From: Deltaproteobacteria bacterium
GTDB taxonomy: Bacteria; Desulfobacterota; Desulfarculia; Desulfarculales; Desulfarculaceae
Direction: 5' to 3'
Length of the DNA stretch: 7,579 nucleotides
NCBI GenBank assembly: GCA_021815655.1
Contig: JAKAGJ010000002.1
Coordinates: forward strand, 7,501 to 15,079
Numbering within the stretch: the first letter of the stretch is position 1; each line of letters opens with the position of its first letter. Below the pieces are notes generated by a model. It was not told the origin of the DNA. It saw only the letters and a list, made by a program, of their open reading frames with translations, and ran no database searches. Positions 1-5,538 of this stretch are shown here, piece after piece. Made by a program: the position numbers and the translations under genes.

Positions 1-1
1 G

Positions 2-505
2 CAATATTACGCCGACGGCGAGTGGCACCAGGACACGGCCATCAAGCACCGCATGGTGGACGAGAACGGCAATCCCATCGCCCTGGTGGACGAGAACGGC
101 AACCCCATCAGTGGCGACGCAACCACCGCCTCCACCGGCACCGACGGCACCACCGACACCAGCAACCAGACCAGCCAGGACGCCATCCCCACGGCGGACA
201 TCTATTTCAACCAAGTCCTGCAAACCTGGAAGCTGTGCAACCTGCCCGAGGCAGTGGACCAGAACGGCAACCGGCTCTACTACTGGGGTGATTCCTGGCA
301 CAGCGACGGTTGGCAGCACCACGACGCCACGGGCAGCGGGGTGCAGGTGGCGGGCGACCCGGCCGGCGCCGCCGGGCTGTCCTCCGGCACCAGCGTGGCC
401 AGCACGTCCACTGACACGAGTAGCGGCGGCAGCACCGACACCAGCAATTCCAGCGGCACCAGCGGCTCCACCGACACGGGCAGCGGCACGGCCCAGGCCG
501 CCTAG
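2..505 (+). CDS. Unrecognised protein, 3' part only; low-complexity Ser/Thr/Gly/Asp C-terminus
   Basis: The frame is open from the first bases of the window to a TAG at 503-505, giving the last 167 residues of a gene whose start lies outside. I do not recognise a family. The visible part begins YYADGEWHQD. It then has VDENGNPI twice, ten residues apart, and a related VDQNGN followed by YYWGDSWHSDGW, so a loose unit (V-D-x-N-G-N, then Y-Y, G, W-H-x-D) recurs. Between and after these units lie stretches rich in S, T, G and D, including several TDT tripeptides near the end. There is no hydrophobic segment and no cysteine cluster; one Cys is visible. Such a tail suggests an extracytoplasmic, linker-like or surface protein, but the signal peptide, if any, is outside the window. 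The frame keeps GC-rich third positions, which supports real coding. It converges with the next gene, leaving only 16 bases between the stops. Confidence 0.6.
   Translation, partial: QYYADGEWHQDTAIKHRMVDENGNPIALVDENGNPISGDATTASTGTDGTTDTSNQTSQDAIPTADIYFNQVLQTWKLCNLPEAVDQNGNRLYYWGDSWHSDGWQHHDATGSGVQVAGDPAGAAGLSSGTSVASTSTDTSSGGSTDTSNSSGTSGSTDTGSGTAQAA
56..109 (+). repeat. Tandem 24-bp duplication encoding VDENGNPI
   Basis: Bases 56-79 and 86-109 each encode VDENGNPI and differ at one position (AAT versus AAC for the second Asn). The period is 30 bases, so the unit is in frame. The near-identity of the DNA, not only of the protein, suggests recent duplication or ongoing length variation in the gene. 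A more diverged relative of the unit lies near 256-270. Confidence 0.8.
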
Positions 506-521
506 GGGCGCCAGCCCGGTC

Positions 522-1556
522 CTACTGGTCCAACAGCTCGATGAGGGGGGCGTAGGCGAACCTGCGCCCCCTTTGTTGTCCGGTGATCTCCTGGATCAAC
601 CCCTGCTCCAAGAGCTTGGCGGCCAAGAGCCCGGCGGTGCGTTGGGTGACATCCAGACTCTGGGCCACCAGGGGAAGGTCCAGCACCGGGCGGCAGAGGA
701 ACATCTCCAAGAGGCGCAGGGGGTGGCGCGGGGCGCGCACCCAGGTGGTCAAGACCTCCTGGTGCCCCTGATATAGCTCGCGGGCGGCCAGGGTTGTGGT
801 CAGCACCTCCTCGGCGGCCAGTTCCACCGCCCGCAGAAACACCCCCAGCCAGCGCCGCCAGGCCCCCCCATGGCGCACGTCCCCGAGCACCTCGTTGATA
901 CCGCCGGGCAGGTCCTGGGCGGCCTGGGCAAGGGCCGGGGCCAGCCCCAGGAAGCCGGCGGGCGGCAGGCCCAGTCCCCGGGCCAGACCGGAGAGCAGGA
1001 CCCGGCCGGCGGGCTGCCGCTGGGGGGTGTCGGGTCCCTCCCGCTCCCAGGAGGCCAAGGCCAACCCCGCCACCATCAGCGGTGTCACTCCGGCGGTGGC
1101 CATTCGCGGGGCCAGGGTCCAGGCCGAGGCGCCGGGTAGGGTCAGGGATGGCTCCGAGTCCGGGGCGTCGCCTCCCCGGGCCAGGTGGGGAGCGTCCAGG
1201 CCCCGGCACAACTGGCTGACCAGGCTGGGCACCAGGGGCTGGCGGGGGTCGGCCCGCTCCAACAGGCGATAGGCCAGGGTCAGCCCCACGCCCCAGCGCA
1301 GGGGCTTGGCCGGGCGGGAGGGGCGAGGTTCCGGACCCAGGGCCAGGAGCTCGGCCAGGTCCAGGGACAGCCCCAGGTGCCGGACCTCCTGCCGGGCGGC
1401 GCGGGCGATGAGGGGGCCGGCCAGGAACTGGGCAAAGGGCGGCCACAGGCCGGGCAGCAGGGCCAGACGCCCCAGGCGTTCCTGGGCCTCGGCCAGGCGG
1501 CTGACCAGCCAGGGCTCCAGGGACAATTGTTCGTTCAGGCTCGCCGTCGGTTCCAC
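522..1556 (-). CDS. Fic-like protein with degenerate catalytic motif and C-terminal winged helix (DUF1612 / RHE_PE00001-like)
   Basis: This 344-aa protein starts at GTG. A GAGG sits 7 bases upstream of that codon, and no better start is visible. Residues 280-344 form a clear winged helix of the type found at the C-terminus of Fic proteins: LLEMFLCRP, then LVAQSLDVTQRTA, then LLEQGLIQEITG and RGRRFAY. Residues 185-250 (GRVLLSGLARGLGLP..., then WLGVFLRAVELAAEE) follow the Fic-core pattern after its signature. The expected HPFxDGNGRxGR motif is replaced by GPDTPQRQPAGR (174-185), so the catalytic His and the ATP-binding residues are gone. Residues 20-72 resemble the Fic N-terminal helical domain, without the inhibitory SxxIEG. 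The preceding SWERE...P....GR pattern recalls DUF1612 plus HTH proteins of the RHE_PE00001 type. No AMP-transfer activity is expected; a DNA-binding regulator is the likely role. The target is unknown. Family assignment is from memory of motifs. Confidence 0.7.
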   Translation of the reverse strand: MEPTASLNEQLSLEPWLVSRLAEAQERLGRLALLPGLWPPFAQFLAGPLIARAARQEVRHLGLSLDLAELLALGPEPRPSRPAKPLRWGVGLTLAYRLLERADPRQPLVPSLVSQLCRGLDAPHLARGGDAPDSEPSLTLPGASAWTLAPRMATAGVTPLMVAGLALASWEREGPDTPQRQPAGRVLLSGLARGLGLPPAGFLGLAPALAQAAQDLPGGINEVLGDVRHGGAWRRWLGVFLRAVELAAEEVLTTTLAARELYQGHQEVLTTWVRAPRHPLRLLEMFLCRPVLDLPLVAQSLDVTQRTAGLLAAKLLEQGLIQEITGQQRGRRFAYAPLIELLDQ

Positions 1557-1820
1557 GGCAATACCTCAGGAGGGGAGAGTAAGGCCATGAGAAGATTAAT
1601 TACGGCACAATATTATCATAGTAGGCCGATATAGGCCAAAGGCTTTGTGCTGAGCAAGGCTAGAAGGCTGACGCTGGCGTCTTTCCGGTAAGGAGATGGA
1701 CTGGGCACGGGGTCTGGGTTCAAGAAATAAGGCAGGTGCGGCCGGCCTGTCAGGTCTTGGGGGATGAGCCTGGGGCGGGAGCCGAAAGCGCTGGCTCTGG
1801 CCATCCCGCCCACCGACCCG
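1557..1820. other. Intergenic region between ddl and the Fic-like gene
   Basis: This 264-bp stretch lies between two genes on the minus strand. Apart from the promoter candidate near 1612-1639, I see no convincing gene or strong terminator for ddl. A short minus-strand frame (1813 to 1616) has no ribosome binding site and no recognisable protein. A small dyad, GACGC-TG-GCGTC, is present around 1670-1681 but has too short a loop to be a typical terminator. Confidence 0.6.
1612..1639 (-). promoter_or_regulatory. Candidate sigma70-type promoter for the Fic-like gene
   Basis: Reading the minus strand, TTGGCC (1639-1634, 4/6 to TTGACA) and GATAAT (1617-1612, 5/6 to TATAAT) are separated by 16 bases. 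They sit in the only AT-rich patch of this intergenic region, roughly 50-80 bases upstream of the GTG start. The spacer carries GGCC twice around an AT centre (1624-1637), a small dyad that could be an operator. Autoregulation by the winged-helix product is possible but only inferred. Confidence 0.4.
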
Positions 1821-2792
1821 TCAATGCCCAGCCCGGGGCACCGGGCGCCCAGCGGCGGGCACGCCGCTGTCGAGGGCTAGCTGGATAAGGCGGTCCACCA
1901 GGGCGGGGAAATCCAGGCCGGCGGCGGCGGCGGCCTGGGGCAGCAGGCTGGTCTCGGTCATGCCGGGGATGGTGTTGGTTTCCAGGAGCACCGGGCCTTG
2001 CTGGCTGAGGATGAAGTCGGAGCGGGAGTAGCCCTTGAGCCCTAGGGCTTGGTGGGCCTGGAGTCCCAGCTCCTGCACGCGGCGGGTGGTGGCCTCGTCC
2101 AGGGGCGCCGGGCAGATTTCGCGGGAGGCGCCGGGGGTGTATTTGGCCTCGTAATCAAAAAAGCGATACTTATCGCCAGGGATGATTTCCACCAGCGGCA
2201 GGGCCTGCAACTCGTCGTTGCCCAGCACGGCGGCCGTGACCTCGCGGCCGGGCAGGAATTTTTCCACCAGCACCACGGCGTCCAGGCTGAAGGCCGCCGC
2301 CAGGGCCGGCGCCAGGTCGGGCTCTTGCCGCACCACGGTGATGCCGAAGCTGGAGCCCTCGCGGGCTGGCTTCACCACCACCGGCAGGCCCAGCTCGGCC
2401 AGCACGCGGGCGGCGGGATTGGGCTCGCCCCGCCGCAGCACCACATCCGGGGCCACGGGCAAGCCGGCCAGGCGGTAGCGGTCCTTGGCCATGGGCTTGT
2501 CCATGGCCAAGGCGCAGCCCAGCACCCCGGCGCACTGATAGGGCAGGCCCAGCAGGTCCAGGAGACCCTGCACGCTGCCGTCCTCGCCGCCGCGCCCGTG
2601 CAGCATCACCAGGGCCACATCCAGGCGGGGGGCCTCCTGGATCAGGCGCACCAGGTCGGTGCTGGGGTCCAGGGGCACGGCCTCGTAGCGGGCCGGGTCC
2701 AGGTTCTTGAGCACCGCGCCCCCCGATTTTAGCGACACCGGGCGTTCACTGGAGCTGCCGCCCAGGAGCACCGCCACCCGCAGCTTGGCCAT
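1821..2792 (-). CDS. ddl: D-alanine--D-alanine ligase
   Basis: This is a complete 323-aa ATP-grasp ligase that joins two D-Ala in the cytoplasm to make the dipeptide terminus of the peptidoglycan precursor. Visible family signatures, in order: LLGGSSSERPVSL (9-21, with Glu16 for the first D-Ala), LHGRGGEDG (64-72), MDKPMAK (97-103), PVVVKPAREGSSFG (137-150, ATP-grasp Lys and the serine loop), EKFLPGREVT (177-186), FFDYEAKYTPG (211-221, omega loop), YSRSDF (255-260, metal-binding Asp) and LLETNTIPGMTETSL (269-283, metal-binding Glu and Asn). The Lys-Tyr pair of the omega loop is kept, which in this family goes with D-Ala-D-Ala rather than D-Ala-D-lactate synthesis. The ATG at 2792 is preceded by AAGGAG eight bases upstream. 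The usual mur and ftsQ neighbours are absent, so this gene is detached from the division/cell-wall cluster where ddl often lies. The length is normal for the family, with a short Ala/Pro/Gly/Arg-rich C-terminal tail. Confidence 0.96.
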   Translation of the reverse strand: MAKLRVAVLLGGSSSERPVSLKSGGAVLKNLDPARYEAVPLDPSTDLVRLIQEAPRLDVALVMLHGRGGEDGSVQGLLDLLGLPYQCAGVLGCALAMDKPMAKDRYRLAGLPVAPDVVLRRGEPNPAARVLAELGLPVVVKPAREGSSFGITVVRQEPDLAPALAAAFSLDAVVLVEKFLPGREVTAAVLGNDELQALPLVEIIPGDKYRFFDYEAKYTPGASREICPAPLDEATTRRVQELGLQAHQALGLKGYSRSDFILSQQGPVLLETNTIPGMTETSLLPQAAAAAGLDFPALVDRLIQLALDSGVPAAGRPVPRAGH

Positions 2793-2840
2793 GAATCTCT
2801 CTCCTTGGCTGCCCGGGGCCGTTGCCTCGCTCCGGGCGAT

Positions 2841-2883
2841 GCAACCTTGCCATCAAACGATCGGTTTGCGGGCAAGGTGTTGC
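2841..2883. repeat. Long imperfect inverted repeat upstream of ddl, with a 15-bp near-palindromic core
   Basis: The core is CAAAC-GATCG-GTTTG (2854-2868). It is flanked, after a 2x2 mismatch, by CCTTGCC (2845-2851) pairing with GGCAAGG (2871-2877). After a two-base bulge, GCAA (2841-2844) then pairs with TTGC (2880-2883). Altogether 16 base pairs form within 43 bases. It lies about 50 bases upstream of the ddl start. The core resembles the symmetric AAAC...GTTT half-sites bound by TetR-type repressors, so an operator is possible; an RNA hairpin in the ddl leader is the alternative. Confidence 0.6.
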
Positions 2884-2919
2884 ACGGGCCATGGGTGACC
2901 CGTCAGGCGCGCCAGCGCC
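2884..2919. repeat. Two short GC-rich inverted repeats in the ddl upstream region
   Basis: ACGGG (2884-2888) pairs with CCCGT (2899-2903), with a 10-base loop. GGCGC (2906-2910) pairs with GCGCC (2915-2919) around a GCCA loop. Each is weak alone; they matter because they sit directly between the larger dyads on both sides. Confidence 0.35.
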
Positions 2920-2924
2920 CGGGA

Positions 2925-2954
2925 GGCCAGGCAAAACCGCGTTTTTGCCCGGCC
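2925..2954. repeat. 12-bp inverted repeat (one mismatch), stem-loop
   Basis: GGCCAGGCAAAA (2925-2936) is complementary to TTTTGCCCGGCC (2943-2954) at 11 of 12 positions, around a 6-base loop. The stem is strong. Read on the minus strand it is not followed by a T-run, so it is not a textbook intrinsic terminator of the HD gene. Confidence 0.65.
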
Positions 2955-2958
2955 GATG

Positions 2959-2988
2959 GCGCTCAAGGCCGTGGAAGCCTTTGAGCGC
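2959..2988. repeat. Stem-loop just after the HD gene stop; possible weak terminator
   Basis: GCGCTCAAGGC (2959-2969) pairs with GCCTTTGAGCGC (2977-2988), with one bulged T and a loop of seven bases. On the minus strand it begins 15 bases after the TAG of the HD-domain gene, the usual place for a terminator or an mRNA-end hairpin. The U-tract of an intrinsic terminator is missing. Confidence 0.55.
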
Positions 2989-3003
2989 AAGGCCATTAGA
3001 TGC

Positions 3004-3609
3004 CTAATCGTCCCGCCAGACCGGTTCCATCTCCCGCCAGCGGCGGGTCACCTCGTCGGGGGTGTGCCGGTGGGACATGCTGGCGAAGACCAGGCGCTCT
3101 ACCTCCAGGGCGCGCTTGCGTCCCTGCTCGATGCGCGCCAGCAGCAGGGGGTCGTCCTTGCCGTAGCGGCCGGCGATGTAGGCGTAGCGCTGGTTAAGGT
3201 TGACCAGGCTGTCGTGGTTCACCCGCTTGTCGGCGTAGTATACCACCATGGTTTCGTCCAGGGGGTTGTCGGCGGGCAGGGTGACATGGTGCAGCACCAT
3301 TTCGCCAAGCTGGCGGTAGCCCAACAGGTTGAGGATGGCCGCGCCCTCCAGGTCATGGCGCCGGGGGGAGCCCAGGCAGGGGGTCTTGGCCAGGTCGTGC
3401 AGCAAGGCCCCGGCCCGGATCACCCGGCGGTCCAGGGGGTGTCCGGCCTGCTCCAGCCAGAGTTGCAGCAACAGGGCCACCGCGCACACCACCTCGGAGT
3501 GACGCCGGATGTTGCCCAGCATGGCGTGGGCGTCCCATAGGCGGGCGATCTCGCCCAGGTCCGGCACGGGCGCGCGGGCGGCACAGCCAGGGGAAGCGGC
3601 CTCAGTCAA
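3004..3609 (-). CDS. HD-domain metal-dependent phosphohydrolase
   Basis: This 201-aa protein (TTG start) carries an HD-superfamily hydrolase domain, a metal-dependent fold acting on phosphate esters or nucleotides. The metal ligands are visible: His37 (NIRRHSEVV), His71-Asp72 (ALLHDLAKT), His85 (RRHDLEGA), His107/His108 (MVLHHVTLP) and Asp127 (YYADKRV). The C-terminal half (NLNQRYAYIAGRYGKDD..., then RIEQGRKRALEVERLVF) is helical, as in HD proteins that elsewhere are fused to a MobA-like nucleotidyltransferase. I recall that fusion from Desulfobacterota but cannot check it here. The start is chosen because TTG at 3609-3607 has a GGAGGT five bases upstream and overlaps the mobB stop. A longer frame reaching back to 3699 would lie entirely inside mobB without its own signal. 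The overlap with mobB suggests a role in molybdenum cofactor metabolism. The substrate is unknown. Confidence 0.85.
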   Translation of the reverse strand: MTEAASPGCAARAPVPDLGEIARLWDAHAMLGNIRRHSEVVCAVALLLQLWLEQAGHPLDRRVIRAGALLHDLAKTPCLGSPRRHDLEGAAILNLLGYRQLGEMVLHHVTLPADNPLDETMVVYYADKRVNHDSLVNLNQRYAYIAGRYGKDDPLLLARIEQGRKRALEVERLVFASMSHRHTPDEVTRRWREMEPVWRDD

Positions 3610-4270
3610 GGCGCACCTCCACCCTGCCGGCGGCGTCGCCGGCGCCCTTGAGGCGGCCCAGCAGGCCGCGCAGGGTCTGGGCCACCAGGCGGCTGACAAA
3701 GGGGTTCAGGTCCAGGGGCACACCGTCCACCCATACGCCCACCCGGGACCGCTGGGGCGGGCCGGCCGCCAGGCCCAGGTGGGCCAGCACAAACCCGGCC
3801 ACGGCCGCCGGCTGGTCGGCGTCCAGCACCGGCAACCCCGCCTCCACCCCGGAACCGCCCCGGCGGGTCAACGCCAGCAGGCGTCCCCCGGACGGCAGCA
3901 GGGGCTCGCGCCCCGGGGCCACCACCTCGATCTTGTCCAGGCGGGCGGTCTTGAAGCCCTCCACCAGCACCAGGTCCAGGTCCGCCAGGTAGCGCCGGGC
4001 CAGTTGGCCGGGGCTGTCCTGGCCGCCGTCGGTAGCCACCAGGCGCACCCCGCCGGCATGCACCAGGGCCACCCGTCGCGCGCCGGCCTCTTGGTAGCGG
4101 CTGGTATCCTTGCCCCGCTCCCCGGCGGGCGGGGGCAAGGGCTGGCCATGGCCGTGGTGCTTGAGCACCCCCACGGCCAGCCCCCGGCGCCCCAGCTCGG
4201 CCACCACCTGGCTGAGCAGGGTGGTCTTGCCGCTGTTGCTGGCCCCACAGAAGCCGAGCATGGGAGGCAT
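3602..4270 (-). CDS. mobB: Molybdopterin-guanine dinucleotide biosynthesis protein B (MobB)
   Basis: This is a 222-aa P-loop GTPase that assists MobA in converting molybdopterin to its guanine dinucleotide form in the cytoplasm, for example for formate dehydrogenases and DMSO-reductase-type enzymes. Visible motifs: GASNSGKTT (9-17, Walker A), VGVLKHHGHG (33-42), GKDTSRYQEAGA (53-64) and DLDLVLVEGFK (97-107, Walker B-like strand followed by the EGFK signature). From about residue 176 there is an extension, VGVWVDGVPLDLNPFVSRLV then LKG, which I associate with MobB of sulfate reducers and relatives. The start at ATG 4270 has AGGAG five bases upstream and puts the first strand at residue 4. An in-frame ATG at 4387 would add 39 Arg/Pro-rich residues and swallow the promoter region, so I reject it. 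No mobA is seen here. It is the first gene of the minus-strand unit, coupled to the HD gene. Confidence 0.93.
   Translation of the reverse strand: MPPMLGFCGASNSGKTTLLSQVVAELGRRGLAVGVLKHHGHGQPLPPPAGERGKDTSRYQEAGARRVALVHAGGVRLVATDGGQDSPGQLARRYLADLDLVLVEGFKTARLDKIEVVAPGREPLLPSGGRLLALTRRGGSGVEAGLPVLDADQPAAVAGFVLAHLGLAAGPPQRSRVGVWVDGVPLDLNPFVSRLVAQTLRGLLGRLKGAGDAAGRVEVRLD
3607..3620 (-). promoter_or_regulatory. Ribosome binding site that fixes the TTG start of the HD gene
   Basis: On the minus strand GGAGGT (3620-3615) is followed by five bases and then TTG (3609-3607). It is embedded in the last codons of mobB. The overlap reads TTGACTGA, with TGA being the mobB stop, a classical termination-reinitiation arrangement. 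Confidence 0.75.
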
Positions 4271-4317
4271 GGCCGCTCCTGGCTGAGAAATAAGTCGCCG
4301 CGAACCAAGTTTTTCCC

Positions 4318-4347
4318 AGCATAGACGACGGCGGCGCGGAGGGTCAA
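4318..4347 (-). promoter_or_regulatory. Candidate sigma70-type promoter for mobB-HD
   Basis: On the minus strand, TTGACC (4347-4342, 5/6) and TATGCT (4323-4318, 4/6) are 18 bases apart. This gives a leader of about 40 bases before the mobB ATG. It supports the short mobB start and makes the region a divergent promoter with the purine operon. Confidence 0.45.
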
Positions 4348-4368
4348 GGGCCAACCCCCAATGCGGCC

Positions 4369-4411
4369 TTGCCCTGGGGCGCGCCATTTGCTAAAAAATA
4401 GGGATATTCCC
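4369..4411 (+). promoter_or_regulatory. Candidate promoter and small dyad for the purine operon
   Basis: TTGCCC (4369-4374, 4/6) and TAAAAA (4392-4397, 4/6) are 17 bases apart and lie 44-72 bases upstream of the IMP cyclohydrolase ATG. Immediately downstream, GGGA-TAT-TCCC (4401-4411) forms a dyad at the expected transcript start and could be an operator. I do not see a recognisable PurR box. Confidence 0.35.
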
Positions 4412-4440
4412 AACGCAGCATTGCCAAGGAGCATGTAGGC

Positions 4441-5037
4441 ATGGACCGCAAGATCATGCGCGCTCTGCTGAGCGTGACCGACAAGGGGGGCTTGGTGGAA
4501 TTCGCCAAGGGGCTCAGTGAGATGGGCGTGGCGCTCATCTCCACCGGCGGCACGGCCAAGGCCCTGCGCGCCGGCGGGCTCAAGGTCACCGACGTGGCCG
4601 AGGTGACCGGCCACCCCGAGATGCTCGACGGCCGGGTCAAGACCCTGCACCCCCGCATTCACGGGGGCATCCTGGCCCGCCGCGACGACCCCAGCCACCG
4701 CGCCCAGCTGGCCGAGCACCACATCGCCACCATCGACCTGGTGTGCGTCAATCTCTACGCCTTCGAGGCCACGGTGGCCAAGCCCGGCTGCACCCTGGCC
4801 GAGGCCGTGGAGAACATCGACATCGGTGGCCCCTGCCTGATAAGGGCCTCGGCCAAGAACCACCAGGACGTGGCCGTGGTCACCGACCCGGCGGATTACG
4901 CCGTCATTCTGCGCGAGATGCAAGACAGCGGCGGCCAGGTCTCCCTGGCCACCCGGCGGCGCCTGGCGGCCAAGGCCTTCCGCCTGACCAACCGCTATGA
5001 CGGGGCCATCGCCGACTACCTGGAGAGCCAGGACTAA
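4441..5037 (+). CDS. purH: Stand-alone IMP cyclohydrolase (N-terminal domain of PurH)
   Basis: This 198-aa protein closes the ring of FAICAR to give IMP, the last step of de novo purine synthesis. It matches the MGS-like IMP cyclohydrolase half of PurH from end to end: [18 protein letters not shown] (8-25), [10 protein letters not shown] (34-43), [20 protein letters not shown] (55-74), [11 protein letters not shown] (98-108), [18 protein letters not shown] (124-141) and [16 protein letters not shown] (179-194). It then ends exactly where the AICAR transformylase domain (about 300 further residues) would begin in ordinary PurH. No remnant of that domain follows, so this is a clean domain split, not a frameshift. 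The ATG has AAGGAG nine bases upstream; Met6 is an alternative start that would sit closer to the usual family N-terminus. The AICAR formyltransferase must be encoded elsewhere. It is the first gene of a three-gene operon; the next start is 23 bases after its stop. Confidence 0.93.
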   Translation: MDRKIMRALLSVTDKGGLVEFAKGLSEMGVALISTGGTAKALRAGGLKVTDVAEVTGHPEMLDGRVKTLHPRIHGGILARRDDPSHRAQLAEHHIATIDLVCVNLYAFEATVAKPGCTLAEAVENIDIGGPCLIRASAKNHQDVAVVTDPADYAVILREMQDSGGQVSLATRRRLAAKAFRLTNRYDGAIADYLESQD

Positions 5038-5060
5038 ACCTACCTCAAGGGGAAACCGCC

Positions 5061-5465
5061 ATGCCGCTGCGCATGTTGATCGCCGAGGATGATCCGGTCA
5101 GCCGCCAGGTGCTGCTGCACCGGCTCACGCCCCTGGGAAAGGTGGACCTGGCCATGGATGGGCACCAGGCCGTGGAGGCGGTCTTCGCCGCCCTGCAATC
5201 CCAGGAACCCTATGACCTGATCTGCCTGGATATCATGATGCCCAACCTGGACGGCCGGACGGCCCTGGCGGCCATACGCTCCCTGGAGGAGCGGAACAGC
5301 CTGCCCCTGGGGCGCGGCGCCAAGATCATCATGACCACGGCCCTGCGCGACGCGGACACCATCCTGGGCTCCTTTGGCCAGGCCTGCGACGCCTACCTGG
5401 CCAAGCCCATAACCAAGGAGGGCCTGTACAAGCAGTTGCAGGACCTGGGGCTGATGACGGCCTAG
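5061..5465 (+). CDS. Single-domain response regulator (CheY-like receiver)
   Basis: This 134-aa protein consists only of a receiver domain. The acidic pocket is Glu9-Asp10-Asp11 ([11 protein letters not shown]). The phosphoacceptor is Asp57 ([15 protein letters not shown]), the switch threonine is Thr93 (IIMTTAL), and Lys115 (AYLAKPIT) completes the set, so it should be phosphorylatable. There is no output domain and only a short helix follows the fold. Between strands 3 and 4 there is a slightly long loop ([16 protein letters not shown]), typical of a group of stand-alone receivers I associate with Desulfobacterota. AAGGGG lies eight bases upstream of the ATG. It is placed between two purine enzymes and is very likely cotranscribed with them, but no histidine kinase is nearby. 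Its partner and output are unknown; it may act through protein-protein contacts or be a passenger in the operon. Confidence 0.93.
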   Translation: MPLRMLIAEDDPVSRQVLLHRLTPLGKVDLAMDGHQAVEAVFAALQSQEPYDLICLDIMMPNLDGRTALAAIRSLEERNSLPLGRGAKIIMTTALRDADTILGSFGQACDAYLAKPITKEGLYKQLQDLGLMTA

Positions 5466-5497
5466 GTCCCCCCGCGCTGGCCATCCAGCCCCCCAAG

Positions 5498-5530
5498 CCG
5501 GACCCCGCCACCCTGGGCGGGGCCGGGGAG
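5498..5530 (+). promoter_or_regulatory. Strong hairpin abutting the purD-purE ribosome binding site
   Basis: CCGG (5498-5501), a bulged A, then CCCCGCC (5503-5509) pair with GGCGGGG (5516-5522) and CCGG (5523-5526), around a 6-base loop. That is 11 GC pairs. The 3' arm shares bases with the GGGGAG Shine-Dalgarno (5525-5530), which lies eight bases before the ATG at 5539. The fold could limit translation of the fusion gene or mark a processing or attenuation point; no T-run follows it. Confidence 0.5.
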
Positions 5531-5538
5531 AGACAAGC

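Noticed and set aside
502..1446. Minus-strand 314-codon frame overlapping the Fic-like gene
   Set aside because: Pro/Gly/Ala/Arg-rich shadow; the other frame shows a clear winged helix and Fic-like helices.
1616..1813. Minus-strand 65-codon frame directly downstream of ddl
   Set aside because: GTG start without a ribosome binding site, no recognisable protein pattern, and it runs across the promoter of the next gene.
2925..2988. Intrinsic terminator for mobB-HD
   Set aside because: Good stems, but no T-run follows on the minus strand, so I list them as inverted repeats rather than as a terminator.
2956..3540. Plus-strand frame opposite the HD gene
   Set aside because: Gln/His/Val/Gly-rich antisense shadow of a gene with intact metal ligands on the other strand.
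3610..3699. Upstream extension of the HD gene within mobB
   Set aside because: It is wholly inside mobB coding sequence with no start signal, while TTG at 3609 has GGAGGT at ideal spacing.
4271..4387. N-terminal extension of MobB to an upstream ATG
   Set aside because: The extra 39 residues are Arg/Pro-rich and unlike MobB, and they overlap a good promoter candidate. The ATG at 4270 has a proper AGGAG.
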